From NCBI GenBank assembly GCA_945898015.1, contig CAMDGM010000004.1, positions 1 through 64,000 on the forward strand: DNA of 64,000 nt. The letters are read 5' to 3'. The notes beneath the pieces are model-generated. The model worked only from the letters and a program-made list of their open reading frames with translations. It had not been told where the DNA came from and did no database searches. Within the stretch, counting starts at the first letter, position 1; the number at the start of each line of letters is the position of its first letter. Positions 1-9,492 of this stretch are shown piece after piece. Source of the DNA: PVC group bacterium (lineage in GTDB: Bacteria > Verrucomicrobiota > Kiritimatiellia > CAIKKV01). Both the position numbers and the translations under genes were made by a program.

Positions 1-1402
1 TCAGGGCCAGGTTGGCGTAGTTGAGGATTTCCGCCAGTTCCAGCCAGACCGACCCCAGGATCAACGACAGACTACCGGTCAGCACGATCAGGAAGGACAT
101 CGGTATGGCCACCATATTGCCGATCAGGGACACCAGCGAGACGTTCCCGAAAAAATAGGCGCACAGCGGGAGCGAGGTGAACCAGGCGGCGGTGGACAGG
201 GACATGGTGGTCCAAACCGCCCGGAGCATTTGAAAACCGATTCGCTTCCAGGCTGGAATCAGGTCATCCGCGAGAAAAGGATCCGGCTTCAGGAAGGCCG
301 GCACGGTATGATGCAACAGGGGCGCGAACAGGATCAGTCCACCGACCAGGCAAAACGACAGGATGAATCCGCGATCCAGCACCTGGAATGGATCGAGAGC
401 CACGATCAGCAAGGCGGCCGCCGCCAGCCCGGACGGTCCGTCCGCGCGCCGGCCGGCCAGCGAGGCGGCGAAGAAAAGGCCCGACATGATGCAGGCCCGC
501 AGGGCGCTGGCCGACGCGCCGGTGCCCATGGTGTAGATCAGCAGCAGCGGCGCCAGGACGGGGAACCACCAGATCCGGCCCAGGCCGCAAACCCGCAGGA
601 TGCAGGCGAGCAGCCACGCGATCATGCCGACATGAAGCCCGGAGATGGCAATCACGTGAAACGTGCCGGTGATCATGAAGTCCTGGCGGATAGCCGCGGG
701 CATGCGGAGCCGGGTTCCCAGCAGGAGCGCCTGTAAAAGCCCCGATTCATCGGGGTGGTCGGCGATTCCGGCGGCGAGGATGCCAGACGCATCCCGGCGT
801 TGTCGCTCGCAGAACTGGCGGAATCGGTTGCCGCGCTCCCGCTCCTGAAAATAGGCGCCATAGGGGCCGGTCCTGATTTCAACCGGATCGCGGCGACTGA
901 TGAATCCATGAATGGACCAGCGTTCGCCGTAGGCGGGGGGCGGCACCGGACGGGGTTTCACCCAGGTGACCATCAGGGGCCCGCGGACGGAACGGGGCGG
1001 TGAGGATGTGCTCGTGCGAATGGATTCGATCATCATGGGAAAGCGAAGCGAAAAGGGGCCTTTTTTCTGGATGGGGATCGGATCGCCAGCGACGACGCCA
1101 ACGGCCTCCACGTAGCCGCCAGTCCCCTTCGGGAGCCATAGGCGAACATCGGACAGGGAGACGGGGGAGACCGCCAGGGAGGCGGCCAGGGCCGCCAGGG
1201 TGCCAGTCAGGACGAGTATTCCGGCCGAAACGAACCCCATTCGAGCCGAAGCTGAACGCCAGGCGAAGAGCGCATAGAGCAATGCGGTTAACAGAAAGAG
1301 GGCGGCGCCGAAGAGCCATAAAGGGTCGGGGCGGAAGAATAGTCCGGCGAGGGTACCCGCCATTCCGGCCGCCGCGATTCCGATCAGGGGCCGCCGCCGC
1401 AT
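1..1402 (-). CDS. comEC: ComEC/Rec2 family DNA uptake channel protein (partial, C-terminus beyond left edge)
   Basis: This reading frame is absent from the ORF track because it is open at the window edge; I translated it by hand from the ATG at 1402 (467 residues visible, no stop). The N-terminus has several hydrophobic segments followed by a DUF4131-like soluble region. A competence-domain signature, HVIAISGLHVGM, appears around residues 255-266 and is followed by more membrane helices. ComEC proteins form the inner-membrane channel that takes up single-stranded DNA during transformation. The start codon directly abuts the argG stop (TAA at 1403-1405), so it is probably the last gene of the arginine operon. 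Whether a C-terminal metallo-beta-lactamase domain follows cannot be seen. Confidence 0.88.
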   Translation of the reverse strand, partial: MRRRPLIGIAAAGMAGTLAGLFFRPDPLWLFGAALFLLTALLYALFAWRSASARMGFVSAGILVLTGTLAALAASLAVSPVSLSDVRLWLPKGTGGYVEAVGVVAGDPIPIQKKGPFSLRFPMMIESIRTSTSSPPRSVRGPLMVTWVKPRPVPPPAYGERWSIHGFISRRDPVEIRTGPYGAYFQERERGNRFRQFCERQRRDASGILAAGIADHPDESGLLQALLLGTRLRMPAAIRQDFMITGTFHVIAISGLHVGMIAWLLACILRVCGLGRIWWFPVLAPLLLIYTMGTGASASALRACIMSGLFFAASLAGRRADGPSGLAAAALLIVALDPFQVLDRGFILSFCLVGGLILFAPLLHHTVPAFLKPDPFLADDLIPAWKRIGFQMLRAVWTTMSLSTAAWFTSLPLCAYFFGNVSLVSLIGNMVAIPMSFLIVLTGSLSLILGSVWLELAEILNYANLAL

Positions 1403-2632
1403 TTACGGAATCTGGCCGGCCCGGGCCAAGGCGAGGGCTTCGACGCTTTGGATTTCGGCGAATCCCTGGGAGCTGACCGGGTTCAGCCCGGCGCTGGCTT
1501 CCATGGATGAGTCCGCCTCGTTATAGAGCGAGGCCTTGCAGTCGGTCAGGGACTGGAACAGGATGTTGCCCTTGTAAAGGCCCATGGAGACGGTTCCGGA
1601 GGCATGCGCGGAGAAGACGCCGATGGCGGCCCTGGCGGCCTGGGTGACGGGGTCGAAATAGCGGCCATCGTAGATTTGATCGGCCACCAGTTTGGACAGT
1701 TGCTGGAAGAGGAGGGTCGACCGGCGGTCCATGACGGCCTGGTAGACGTACCGGAGGGCGGTGCCCAGCAGTTCCATGCCCGGCGCCTCGTACACGCCGC
1801 GGCTCTTGGTGCCGACAATGCGGTTTTCCAGGGCATGCTTCATGCCGATGCCGTTCCGGCCACCCACCTGGTTGGCGGTGCGCATGGCGGAGATGGGATC
1901 CACAGACTGCCCGTTGATTTTCACAGCCCGGCCTTTTTCGAACCGGATCGTGACGGTTTCCACGGCATCGGGCGCCTGCATGGGCCAGACGCCCATGGTG
2001 GGTTTCACGATGGTCATGGCCGTTTCCAGGCTTTCCAGATCCTCGGCCTCGTGGGAGAGGCCGGCCAGATTGGCGTCGGTGGAGTATTTCTTTTTTCCGC
2101 CAACCGGCGCCGAAATGCCATGGGCGGCCAGGAATTCAGCCATCTGGGTCCGTCCCGGGAATTCCTTGAGCAGGCCCGGATCGCGCCAGGGCGCGTACAC
2201 TTTCATGCCGGGCGCCAGCACGTTTGTATACCGTTCAAAACGCATCTGGTCGTTGCCGCGTCCGGTGGCGCCGTGGGCGAGCACCGTGCATCCGCGCTTG
2301 CGCATTTCGGCCAGCAGGCCGCGGACGGTGACGGCCCGGGCGATTCCGGTCGAATTCCAGTAGCCGCCATCATACATGGCCTGCGCCTCCAGCACCTCGA
2401 AGCAGGCCTCGGCCATGGGCGCCTTCAGGTCCACGATGATCGTATCGACGCCACAGGGGGCCATCCGCGTGCGGATATCCTGGATGTCGGTTTCGTCGGG
2501 CTGGCCCAGATCGGCCGCGAAGGCGAGCACCGGCAGGCCGGAGTCGACCAGTTTCTTGCAGATGGTTCGGCTGTCCAGTCCGCCGGACACGCAGGCGCCA
2601 ATTTTTTCGTGCTTCAAGTCGGCTAGTTTCAT
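1403..2632 (-). CDS. argG: Argininosuccinate synthase
   Basis: 409 residues, the usual family length. The N-terminal ATP pyrophosphatase loop reads CVSGGLDS (residues 14-21), where most homologues have AYSGGLDT. Citrulline/aspartate-binding segments such as AHGATGRGNDQMRFE follow. The enzyme condenses citrulline and aspartate with ATP to argininosuccinate in the cytoplasm. A GGAG Shine-Dalgarno lies 8 bases before the ATG. The gene starts 14 bases after argD and is followed without a gap by comEC, so it belongs to the argJBDG operon. The family assignment is secure; the altered loop residues are conservative. Confidence 0.95.
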   Translation of the reverse strand: MKLADLKHEKIGACVSGGLDSRTICKKLVDSGLPVLAFAADLGQPDETDIQDIRTRMAPCGVDTIIVDLKAPMAEACFEVLEAQAMYDGGYWNSTGIARAVTVRGLLAEMRKRGCTVLAHGATGRGNDQMRFERYTNVLAPGMKVYAPWRDPGLLKEFPGRTQMAEFLAAHGISAPVGGKKKYSTDANLAGLSHEAEDLESLETAMTIVKPTMGVWPMQAPDAVETVTIRFEKGRAVKINGQSVDPISAMRTANQVGGRNGIGMKHALENRIVGTKSRGVYEAPGMELLGTALRYVYQAVMDRRSTLLFQQLSKLVADQIYDGRYFDPVTQAARAAIGVFSAHASGTVSMGLYKGNILFQSLTDCKASLYNEADSSMEASAGLNPVSSQGFAEIQSVEALALARAGQIP

Positions 2633-2646
2633 GGGAGTTCTCCGGA

Positions 2647-3864
2647 TCAGCCTTCTTCATCCTGGGGACGCGCCACGCCGTGCCACTCGGCCACGGCGTC
2701 CTCGATGATTTCGAGGGCTTCGTCGATTTCCGTATCCTTGACGGTCAGGGGCGGGAGGAACCGGACGACCGATTCCGCGGTGGCGAGCGAGATCAGGCCC
2801 ATGCCGCAAAGGGTTTCGACGAGCGGCTTGGCCGGCTGATCGAGCACGAGCCCAAGCATCAGGCCGGCACCGCGCACGGCCTTGACGTGCTCGTAGTTGC
2901 CGACGAGGGCTTGAAGTCCGGCCTGGAACCGGGCTCCGGCTACCGACGCGCGAGCCACGAGGTTTTCCTCCTCGATGACGGCGAGCATGGCCAGGGACGC
3001 GGCGACGCAGACGGGATTGCCGCCGAAGGTGCTGCCGTGTTTGCCGGGCTGGAACACGTCGGCCACGCGGGGCGAGGTCACGATGGCGCCGATCGGCAGG
3101 CCGGAGCCGAGGGCTTTCGCCAGCGAGAAGGCGTCGGGTTCGATACCGGCGGCCTGATAGCCGAACCAATGGCCGGTCCGGCCGAGTCCGCACTGCACTT
3201 CGTCGCAGAGCATGAGAATGTCCCGTTCCGTGCACAGGGCGCGGATGCCCTGAAGGAAGGCGGGATCGGCGGGAATGACTCCGCCTTCGCCCTGCACGGC
3301 TTCCACGAGGATGGCGGCGGTCTTGTCGGTCACCAGGGCGCGGACGGCTTCCAGGTCGTTGTAGGGCGCATGGACGAAGCCCTTGGGCATGGGCTCGAAG
3401 CCGGCCTGGTGCTTGGACTGGCCGGTGGCGGCCAGCGCGGCGAGGGTGCGGCCGTGGAAGGAGCCGGTCATGGAGATGATTTCCGTGCGCTTGCGGGCAT
3501 GCCCGTGCAGGCGGGCCAGCTTGATGAGCGCCTCATTGGCCTCGGCGCCCGAGTTGCAGAAAAAGCATTTCCCCTTGAGCGACAGGGCAGAGAGTTTCTC
3601 GGCCAGGCGGCCCTGCAGTTCGGTGTAAAACAGGTTGGACACGTGCATGAGCGTGCCGGCCTGATCACGGATGGCGGCCACCACCTTCGGATGGCAATGC
3701 CCCACATTTGACACGGCGATGCCGGCGATGAAGTCGAGATAGACATGGCCTTCCGCATCCCAGACGCGGGTGCCTTTCCCCTTCACGAGCGCCCGACTGG
3801 GGGACGCGTAGGTGGGGATGACGAACTGCGAGTAAAGGCTGGCGATCTGTTCGGTCTTAGTCAT
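2647..3864 (-). CDS. argD: Acetylornithine aminotransferase (class III PLP transaminase)
   Basis: The track ORF begins at 3909, but the start chosen is the ATG at 3864 (MTKTEQIASLYSQF), because it overlaps the argB stop in ATGACTAA, typical of translational coupling. This gives 405 residues, normal for ArgD. The PLP-binding region includes LCDEVQCGLGRTG and the Schiff-base lysine segment SLAKALGSGLPIGA; FCNSGAEANEALIK is also typical. The enzyme transfers an amino group from glutamate to N-acetylglutamate semialdehyde, and many homologues also act in lysine synthesis. It is the third gene of the arg operon. Confidence 0.93.
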   Translation of the reverse strand: MTKTEQIASLYSQFVIPTYASPSRALVKGKGTRVWDAEGHVYLDFIAGIAVSNVGHCHPKVVAAIRDQAGTLMHVSNLFYTELQGRLAEKLSALSLKGKCFFCNSGAEANEALIKLARLHGHARKRTEIISMTGSFHGRTLAALAATGQSKHQAGFEPMPKGFVHAPYNDLEAVRALVTDKTAAILVEAVQGEGGVIPADPAFLQGIRALCTERDILMLCDEVQCGLGRTGHWFGYQAAGIEPDAFSLAKALGSGLPIGAIVTSPRVADVFQPGKHGSTFGGNPVCVAASLAMLAVIEEENLVARASVAGARFQAGLQALVGNYEHVKAVRGAGLMLGLVLDQPAKPLVETLCGMGLISLATAESVVRFLPPLTVKDTEIDEALEIIEDAVAEWHGVARPQDEEG

Positions 3865-4735
3865 TTTGGATAATCTCCGTGCCGACACCGGCGTCTGTGT
3901 AGATTTCAAGCAACAAGGAGTGGGGGAGCCGCCCGTCGATCAAGTGCACCTTGAAGACGCCGGATTCCAAGGCGTCCACTGCGCTTCGGATCTTGGGCAG
4001 CATGCCGCCGTCGATGACGCCGTCTTTCACCAATCCCTCCACATCCCGCACGCGCAGGGTGGAAATGATGGAATTCTCGTCCGGCGGGTTGCGCAGCAGG
4101 CCCGGCACATCGGACAGGTAAGCCAGTTTGCGGGCCTTGAGCGCCTTGGCCACGGCGGCGGCGGCGTCATCCGCGTTCAGATTGTACAGGTGGCCGTCGG
4201 GGCCCATGCCGAGGGGTGTGACGACGGGAATTTCCCCTGCCAGGAAGCACGCCTGCAAAGGGGCGGTGTTTACGTTGCGGATATCGCCTACAAACCCCCA
4301 GTCCAGGGTTTCGCCGGTCTGGGGGTCTTTTTCGACGCGTTTGACGACCTGGAAAACAGTTTCGCCCGGAATGCCGCGGGCGCGGGCGCCCTTGGCCTTG
4401 AGGCTGTCCACAATCTCGGGATTGATGACGGTTTGGATGACTTCGTGGACGATGGCGATTGTCGCTTCGTCGGTGACGCGGAGGCCTTTGACAAAATGGG
4501 CCTGGAGGCCGGCTTCCTTCATGCGCCGGGAGATGGCCTTGCCTCCGCCATGGACGATCACAGGCCGCATGCCCACGCAACTCATGAAGGTGAGATCGGT
4601 GAGAATGTTGTCGCTGTTGGCCTTCTCCTCCATGGTGCTGCCGCCGTACTTGATGACGACCACGGCGTCCCGGAAGGACTGGATATAGGGCAGGGCTTCG
4701 ATCAGGGTTCGGGCTTTGGCGATGATCGTTTTCAT
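3857..4735 (-). CDS. argB: Acetylglutamate kinase
   Basis: The real start is the ATG at 4735 (MKTIIAKARTL, 292 residues); the track extension to 5422 reads antisense-like sequence inside argJ. Kinase motifs include VVIKYGGSTMEE near residue 28 and VIVHGGGKAIS near residue 65, the nucleotide and substrate loops of the amino acid kinase fold. ArgB phosphorylates N-acetylglutamate and in many bacteria is the arginine-feedback-controlled step. The gene starts 2 bases after argJ and overlaps argD by 8 bases. An N-terminal helix precedes the first strand, as in arginine-sensitive hexameric ArgB enzymes; sensitivity itself is inference. Confidence 0.94.
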   Translation of the reverse strand: MKTIIAKARTLIEALPYIQSFRDAVVVIKYGGSTMEEKANSDNILTDLTFMSCVGMRPVIVHGGGKAISRRMKEAGLQAHFVKGLRVTDEATIAIVHEVIQTVINPEIVDSLKAKGARARGIPGETVFQVVKRVEKDPQTGETLDWGFVGDIRNVNTAPLQACFLAGEIPVVTPLGMGPDGHLYNLNADDAAAAVAKALKARKLAYLSDVPGLLRNPPDENSIISTLRVRDVEGLVKDGVIDGGMLPKIRSAVDALESGVFKVHLIDGRLPHSLLLEIYTDAGVGTEIIQND

Positions 4736-4737
4736 AG

Positions 4738-5955
4738 TCAGGTCGTGTAGGATCCGTTGATTTTCACATACTCTTCCGAGCAGTCGCACGTCAACATGGT
4801 GTGCGACGCCTGGCCCAGATGCAGGGATACCGTGAGGGTGAAGGTTTTCCGAGCCAGGATTTTTTCCAGGGTGGACAGGGAGAACCCCGGCGCCCGGCGG
4901 CCGTTCTTCACGGCGCGCTTGCCGTCGTAGGCGATGTCGACCTTGTCGGGATCCAGGCGGGCGCCTGAATAGCCGGCCGCGCAAATCACGCGGCCCCAGT
5001 TGGGGTCGCCTCCGAACCACGAGGTTTTGACGAGCAGGGAATTGCAGATGGCCCGGGCCGCCCGGCGGGCGTCGTCGGGAGTGCGGGCGCCGTCCACGGT
5101 GACGGTGACGCACTTGGTGGCGCCTTCGCCATCGCAGACGACGCGGCGGGCCAGATCCAGGGTGATCCGGTTGAGGGCCTCGCGGAAGAGGGGCCAGGCC
5201 GGGTGGGCGGGGTTGAGCGGTCGATTTCCGGCGGCTCCGTTGGCCAGGAGAATCACCGTGTCGTTGGTGCTCATGTCCCCGTCGATGGAGATGCGGTTGA
5301 AGCTGTGTTCCACGGATTCGCGAAGGGCGGAACGGAGGGCGGCCGGGGAAATGGCGGCATCGGTGGTCAGGAAGCAGAGCATGGTGGCCATGTTTGGCTC
5401 GATCATGCCGGCGCCCTTGCACATGCCGCCCAGCGTGACGGTCCGGCCGTCGACCTGGAACCGGACGGCTGTTTGCTTGTCCACCGTGTCGGTGGTCATG
5501 ATGGCGCGGGCGGCCGCATCGCCGCCGGTGCGGGAGAGGGCGGCTACGGCGGCGGGAATGGCTTTGATGAGTTTGTCGACCGGCAGGGGGACGCCGATGG
5601 TGCCCGTGGAGCCGACCAGCACCGATTCAACCGGCAGGTTGAGCGCGGCTGCGGCGGCCCGGGTTGTGGCTTTGGAGTCCAGGAGGCCCTGCGGCCCGGT
5701 GCAGGCGTTGGCATTCCCGCTATTGATGAGAATGGCCTGGGCCCGGCCCCGTTTCAGGCGGGTCTGGCAGAGCAGGACCGGGGCCGCCTTGACGCGATTG
5801 GTGGTGAACAGGCCGGCGGCGGTGGCGGGGGTGTCCGAGACGAGCAAGGCCACATCGTTCCGGTCCGGATACTTGATTCCGGCGGCGGCGGCCGAAGCCC
5901 GGAAACCGGCCGGGGCGGTGACGCCTCCCGTTATTTCCTGAATGTGACGTGACAT
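4738..5955 (-). CDS. argJ: Bifunctional ornithine acetyltransferase / N-acetylglutamate synthase
   Basis: The start is set at the ATG at 5955 (MSRHIQEITGG, 405 residues), preceded by AAGGAG; the track start at 6219 lies inside rpsI. The autocleavage site that frees the nucleophilic threonine is visible in KGAGMIEPNMATMLCF (cleavage between Ala and Thr), so the precursor should split into alpha and beta chains. ArgJ recycles the acetyl group from acetylornithine to glutamate. It is the first gene of the arginine operon, behind the rpsI terminator. Whether it is mono- or bifunctional cannot be read from sequence alone. Confidence 0.93.
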   Translation of the reverse strand: MSRHIQEITGGVTAPAGFRASAAAAGIKYPDRNDVALLVSDTPATAAGLFTTNRVKAAPVLLCQTRLKRGRAQAILINSGNANACTGPQGLLDSKATTRAAAAALNLPVESVLVGSTGTIGVPLPVDKLIKAIPAAVAALSRTGGDAAARAIMTTDTVDKQTAVRFQVDGRTVTLGGMCKGAGMIEPNMATMLCFLTTDAAISPAALRSALRESVEHSFNRISIDGDMSTNDTVILLANGAAGNRPLNPAHPAWPLFREALNRITLDLARRVVCDGEGATKCVTVTVDGARTPDDARRAARAICNSLLVKTSWFGGDPNWGRVICAAGYSGARLDPDKVDIAYDGKRAVKNGRRAPGFSLSTLEKILARKTFTLTVSLHLGQASHTMLTCDCSEEYVKINGSYTT

Positions 5956-6040
5956 GAGAGCTCCTTGCGCTGTCGAGAAGAGGAGAGGAAAGTATCGGGT
6001 ATTTGAAGGAAAAGTCGAACGAAAAAGAGGGGATGCGGGC

Positions 6041-6074
6041 AAAAAAAAGGCCCCGGAATGTCCGGGGCCTTTTA
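6041..6074 (-). terminator. Rho-independent terminator of rplM-rpsI
   Basis: A perfect 9-bp stem (ggccccgga/tccggggcc, 6049-6069) with a 3-base loop is followed on the minus strand by eight T residues. It lies 13 bases past the rpsI stop and separates the ribosomal genes from argJ. A shorter T run on the other side could make it weakly bidirectional. Confidence 0.9.
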
Positions 6075-6086
6075 CGAACAGGAGTT

Positions 6087-6485
6087 TTACCGCTTGGAGA
6101 ACTGGAAGCGGCGACGGGCGCCCGGTTGCCCGTATTTCTTGCGTTCCTTCATGCGGGGATCGCGAGTCAGGCAGCCGCTTTCCTTGAGGACCTTGCGGTT
6201 GGACGCGTCGGCCACGCAAAGGGCCCGGGAGATGGCGTGGCGCAAGGCGCCAGCCTGGCCGGTGACGCCGCCGCCGGTCAATTCGGCCTTGAGGTCGAAC
6301 CGGACGAGCGTGTCAGTGGCTTTCATGGGCTGCTGGATGTAGTTGATGACGGCTTCGGTGCAAAAATACTGCTCCGGCGTGCGCTGATTAACCTGCCACT
6401 TGCCGGTGCCCGGCACCAGATGCACGCGCGCGACCGCAGTCTTGCGGCGTCCGGTGGCGCTGAATTCGATTACTTTGTCGGCCAC
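6087..6485 (-). CDS. rpsI: 30S ribosomal protein S9
   Basis: 132 residues. The N-terminal FSATGRRKTAVARV and C-terminal Arg/Lys-rich RDPRMKERKKYG...RRRFQFSKR tail are diagnostic of S9, whose tail contacts P-site tRNA. Translation starts with GTG at 6485 behind AAGGAG. It lies 21 bases after rplM in the universally conserved rplM-rpsI order and is followed by a strong terminator. Confidence 0.97.
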   Translation of the reverse strand: MADKVIEFSATGRRKTAVARVHLVPGTGKWQVNQRTPEQYFCTEAVINYIQQPMKATDTLVRFDLKAELTGGGVTGQAGALRHAISRALCVADASNRKVLKESGCLTRDPRMKERKKYGQPGARRRFQFSKR

Positions 6486-6506
6486 GATCTTATCTCCTTG
6501 CTTCGA

Positions 6507-6929
6507 TTAAATGGCTTTCGGGGCCTGGGCCTCGTGGGGGTGCGCGACTCCGGCATACACCTTGAGGCGCTTGAAAATATCGGCCGCGAGCTTGTTCTTC
6601 GGCAGCATGCCTTTGACGGCGGATTCCACCATGCGCTCGGGATGGCGCGCGCGCATCCGGGCGGCGGTAGTTTTGTGCAAGCCGTTGCGGAAGCCGGTGT
6701 AACGCTGGTAGACTTTGGTCTCTTCCTTGCGGCCGGAGAGCGCCACTTTTTCGGCGTTGATCACCACCACAAAATCGCCGGTGTCCATGTGGGGCGTGAA
6801 TGTGGGCCGGTGACGGCCGCGCAACACGTTGGCGATCTGGACGGCAAGACGGCCGAGCGGTTTGTTGGCGGCATCCACCAGAACCCAACCCCGCTTGATA
6901 TCTTTTTCAATGGGCAGAAATGTTTTCAT
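6507..6929 (-). CDS. rplM: 50S ribosomal protein L13
   Basis: 140 residues. L13 features are clear: WVLVDAANKPLGRLA near the N-terminus, GDFVVVINAEK in the middle and GMLPKNKLAADIFKRLKVYAG near the C-terminus. It is an early-assembly 23S rRNA-binding protein. Its own promoter lies in the short gap after gspD, so it is not dependent on the secretion operon. Confidence 0.97.
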   Translation of the reverse strand: MKTFLPIEKDIKRGWVLVDAANKPLGRLAVQIANVLRGRHRPTFTPHMDTGDFVVVINAEKVALSGRKEETKVYQRYTGFRNGLHKTTAARMRARHPERMVESAVKGMLPKNKLAADIFKRLKVYAGVAHPHEAQAPKAI

Positions 6930-6964
6930 TCGTGACGTTTCCTTGCTGAGACAATGAACGGTGA

Positions 6965-6994
6965 AATCTATCTAAAACCCACCCAGCCTGTCAA
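6965..6994 (-). promoter_or_regulatory. Candidate promoter of rplM-rpsI
   Basis: On the minus strand TTGACA (6989-6994) and TAGATT (6965-6970) are separated by 18 bases, about 35 bases upstream of the rplM ATG. It falls exactly in the 68-base gap between gspD and rplM. Confidence 0.6.
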
Positions 6995-6997
6995 CTG

Positions 6998-9472
6998 CTA
7001 TTTGGCTGATTTTTCGTCCGCCACGATGGGCGGCGGGTTGGTCATGGCCGGGACGGCCTCGGTGACGGGGGGGGTGGCGGCGGAGTTATTGCCTGCTGGG
7101 TGGCGTCGGTCCAGTTTATCCTGGATTTTCTTCTGGCGGAGCTCCTGATCCGAGGGGTCGCCGAGTTTGCTGTTGGACCAGCCGCGTTTCCAGAGACCGG
7201 CCACGTCGGCGGAGTCCCGCCGGCGGATCGCGTCGTTCCGGATGTCCTCGGGGTTGTCCAGCACGTAGGGGGTGATGAAGACCATCAACTCTTCGCGTTT
7301 GTTGCCGCGCGTGGTGTCCCTGAAGGGGATGCCGAGAAGGGGTATGTCGGCCAGGAACGGAATCTTGGTGACATTGTTGATTTCGGTTTTTTTGGTCATG
7401 CCGCCGAGCATGATCGTATCGCCGCTGGTGACGGCGATCGAGGCGCTCATTTTGCGGCGGGACACGATTGGCCAGGGGGTGCTTTGGATGGTTTTCGTCT
7501 TATCGGCATCTTCCGTGTTCTGCTCGATTTCCATGACCACGAACTTATTCTTGTTGATGCGGGGCGTCACGGACAAGGTGGTGCCGACGGGAAGCCGCTC
7601 GATATCGTCGACATAGGTGACGCCGGTGCCATCGTTGACGGGTTTCTGCCCCTTGTAGAAATAAAGATCTTCGGACACATCGATGGTGGCTTTTTTGTTG
7701 TCGGTAGTCAGAATTACGGGGGAGGAGATGATGCGGGTCCGGTTGTCGCTGGCGGTGAGCTTGAGGACCACGTCCAAGTTGAGGTCGAAAAAGGTCATGA
7801 AATAGCCGAGGTTGCCGGGGACGGCAGACGGGGTGTTCAGCGCATTCATGGGCGCCCCGCCTCCGAGGGCGCTCCCGCCCGTGAAAGCGAAAAGGGGTTT
7901 CCGCACGCCGGCGGCATCCTGTTTGAAGGCGGTCATGGAGCGCTGGAGCCAGTCTACCCCTGTTTCTGAATTTTTATCGAGCGTGACGCCGAGGATGATG
8001 GCTTCGATCAGCACTTGCGAGAGCATGATGTCCATGTCCCGGATGATTTCCTCGAGGGCGGCCATGTCGCCTTTGCTGGCCATGATGACCAGGGCGTTGG
8101 ACCGTTTGTCCGAGAGGATTTTGACGCTCTGCGCGCTCAACTCGCCGACGTTGGATTTGACGGCGGCCGCTGCGGGCGCGGTTTTCTGCTGCATCTGCTT
8201 GATGTAATCGCTGAGCTCCGCGCTTCGCTCGGGCGCGACACCGCCGGCCGCGTCCTTGGCCGTGGCGGCGCCGGCGCCGGCCGCCGGGGTGGTTTCCTTG
8301 GAGGCTCCGATGAGCTTGCTGAGCATGCCTTCCACTTCGATGGCATCCGCATATTCCAGGCGGAAGACCTTGACGATGACGTTCGGCTCGACGCCGATGT
8401 CGATTGCTTCGACGATTTTGTTGAAGAATTCCATGTTTTCGGGCCGGGTGATGATGATGAGAATGTTGGCGCGGTCGTCTGCCACCAGTTTGACCTGCCC
8501 CTGGATCAAATCGCGTTTTGCTTCGGATTCCACCACGGGCGAGATCGCCCGGCTGACGGTGCCGGCCCGGATGACGCCGGGTGGCCCGGTGAGGGCGGGG
8601 CGCACCACGGTGGCCGGGGTTTTCTGCTGCTGGGCCTCCGTCTCCGCGATGATTTCCGCCAGGCGGGCCTTGATTTCGGAGGCCTTGGTGTGCAGGATGC
8701 GGACGATATGCAGCTCCTCTTTCATTTCGATCGGCTGGTCGATGAGGGCGAGGAGTTGCTTGACGCGCTCGATGTTGACCGAGGTGTCGGTCACGAGCAG
8801 GCTGTTGATCCGGGGCAGGGCCTGGATGTTGGCGTAGGGGTGGACGACGGTGGCGATGGCGGCCTGCGCGTCGGCCAGTTCGATGTGTTTGAGCGGGATG
8901 ATCTCCGAGACCAGGTAGCCGGTGTCCTTCGCCAGGGCGGCGGCGTCTTCGGTGCCGGTGCGAATCATGTCCCCTTCGGCCCGGACGGTGTTGATCTGGA
9001 CCACTTTGGTGAACATGTCGCCTTCCGTGACGAGGGCCACGTTGTTCATGGCGAGGATCGCTTCGATGGCGGCGATGGCCTGGGGAACCGTGACTTTTTT
9101 CTCGATGCGCAGTGTGATGTTCATCTTGACGCCCGGCGCCATGAGAATGGTGCGTCCGGTCAGCTCGGCGTAGCGATCGAGCACCATTTCAAGCGGGGAA
9201 TCGCTGAATTTCAGGGATAGCAGCTTTTCGCCGCTATCCGAGGGCGGGGCCGGATTGGCGGCCGCAGAATCTGCCCCGGAAGCGGCATCCGGAAGCGGGA
9301 CGGGCGCCGGCCGTGGCAGGTTCGGGCGGACCGTGGTGATGGCGTGGACAGGCGGGAGGGTGGGCGCGGGCGGATCGACCGGCGGAACCGGATCCTGCGC
9401 CGGAGCGTTCGTCGTGAAAGCCATCAGGAGGACGGCCAAAACTGACAGGGCCATGCTTTTCCAATGCGTCAT
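6998..9472 (-). CDS. gspD: Type II secretion outer-membrane secretin GspD
   Basis: 824 residues. A signal peptide ends near NAPAQ (about residue 26) and is followed by a Pro-rich linker. N-domain repeats (N0 to N3, about residues 80-480) contain LVTDTSVNIERV and LIIITRPENMEFF. The secretin pore domain at about residues 530-775 ends in IPLLGIPFRDTT...ELMVFITPYVL. It forms the outer-membrane channel of the type II system. It is the last gene of the gsp operon, 20 bases after gspM, an unusual position since gspD is near the front in proteobacteria. The N-domain linkers are long and Ala/Pro rich, as in other PVC bacteria. Confidence 0.93.
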   Translation of the reverse strand: MTHWKSMALSVLAVLLMAFTTNAPAQDPVPPVDPPAPTLPPVHAITTVRPNLPRPAPVPLPDAASGADSAAANPAPPSDSGEKLLSLKFSDSPLEMVLDRYAELTGRTILMAPGVKMNITLRIEKKVTVPQAIAAIEAILAMNNVALVTEGDMFTKVVQINTVRAEGDMIRTGTEDAAALAKDTGYLVSEIIPLKHIELADAQAAIATVVHPYANIQALPRINSLLVTDTSVNIERVKQLLALIDQPIEMKEELHIVRILHTKASEIKARLAEIIAETEAQQQKTPATVVRPALTGPPGVIRAGTVSRAISPVVESEAKRDLIQGQVKLVADDRANILIIITRPENMEFFNKIVEAIDIGVEPNVIVKVFRLEYADAIEVEGMLSKLIGASKETTPAAGAGAATAKDAAGGVAPERSAELSDYIKQMQQKTAPAAAAVKSNVGELSAQSVKILSDKRSNALVIMASKGDMAALEEIIRDMDIMLSQVLIEAIILGVTLDKNSETGVDWLQRSMTAFKQDAAGVRKPLFAFTGGSALGGGAPMNALNTPSAVPGNLGYFMTFFDLNLDVVLKLTASDNRTRIISSPVILTTDNKKATIDVSEDLYFYKGQKPVNDGTGVTYVDDIERLPVGTTLSVTPRINKNKFVVMEIEQNTEDADKTKTIQSTPWPIVSRRKMSASIAVTSGDTIMLGGMTKKTEINNVTKIPFLADIPLLGIPFRDTTRGNKREELMVFITPYVLDNPEDIRNDAIRRRDSADVAGLWKRGWSNSKLGDPSDQELRQKKIQDKLDRRHPAGNNSAATPPVTEAVPAMTNPPPIVADEKSAK

Positions 9473-9492
9473 ACCGGATCCTTTGCTGGGCT

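Noticed and set aside
1604-2626. Plus-strand ORF of 340 residues
   Set aside because: Antisense shadow of argG.
4736-5422. N-terminal extension of the argB ORF in the track
   Set aside because: It reads argJ in a wrong frame; the ArgB start MKTIIAKARTL at 4735 gives the normal length.
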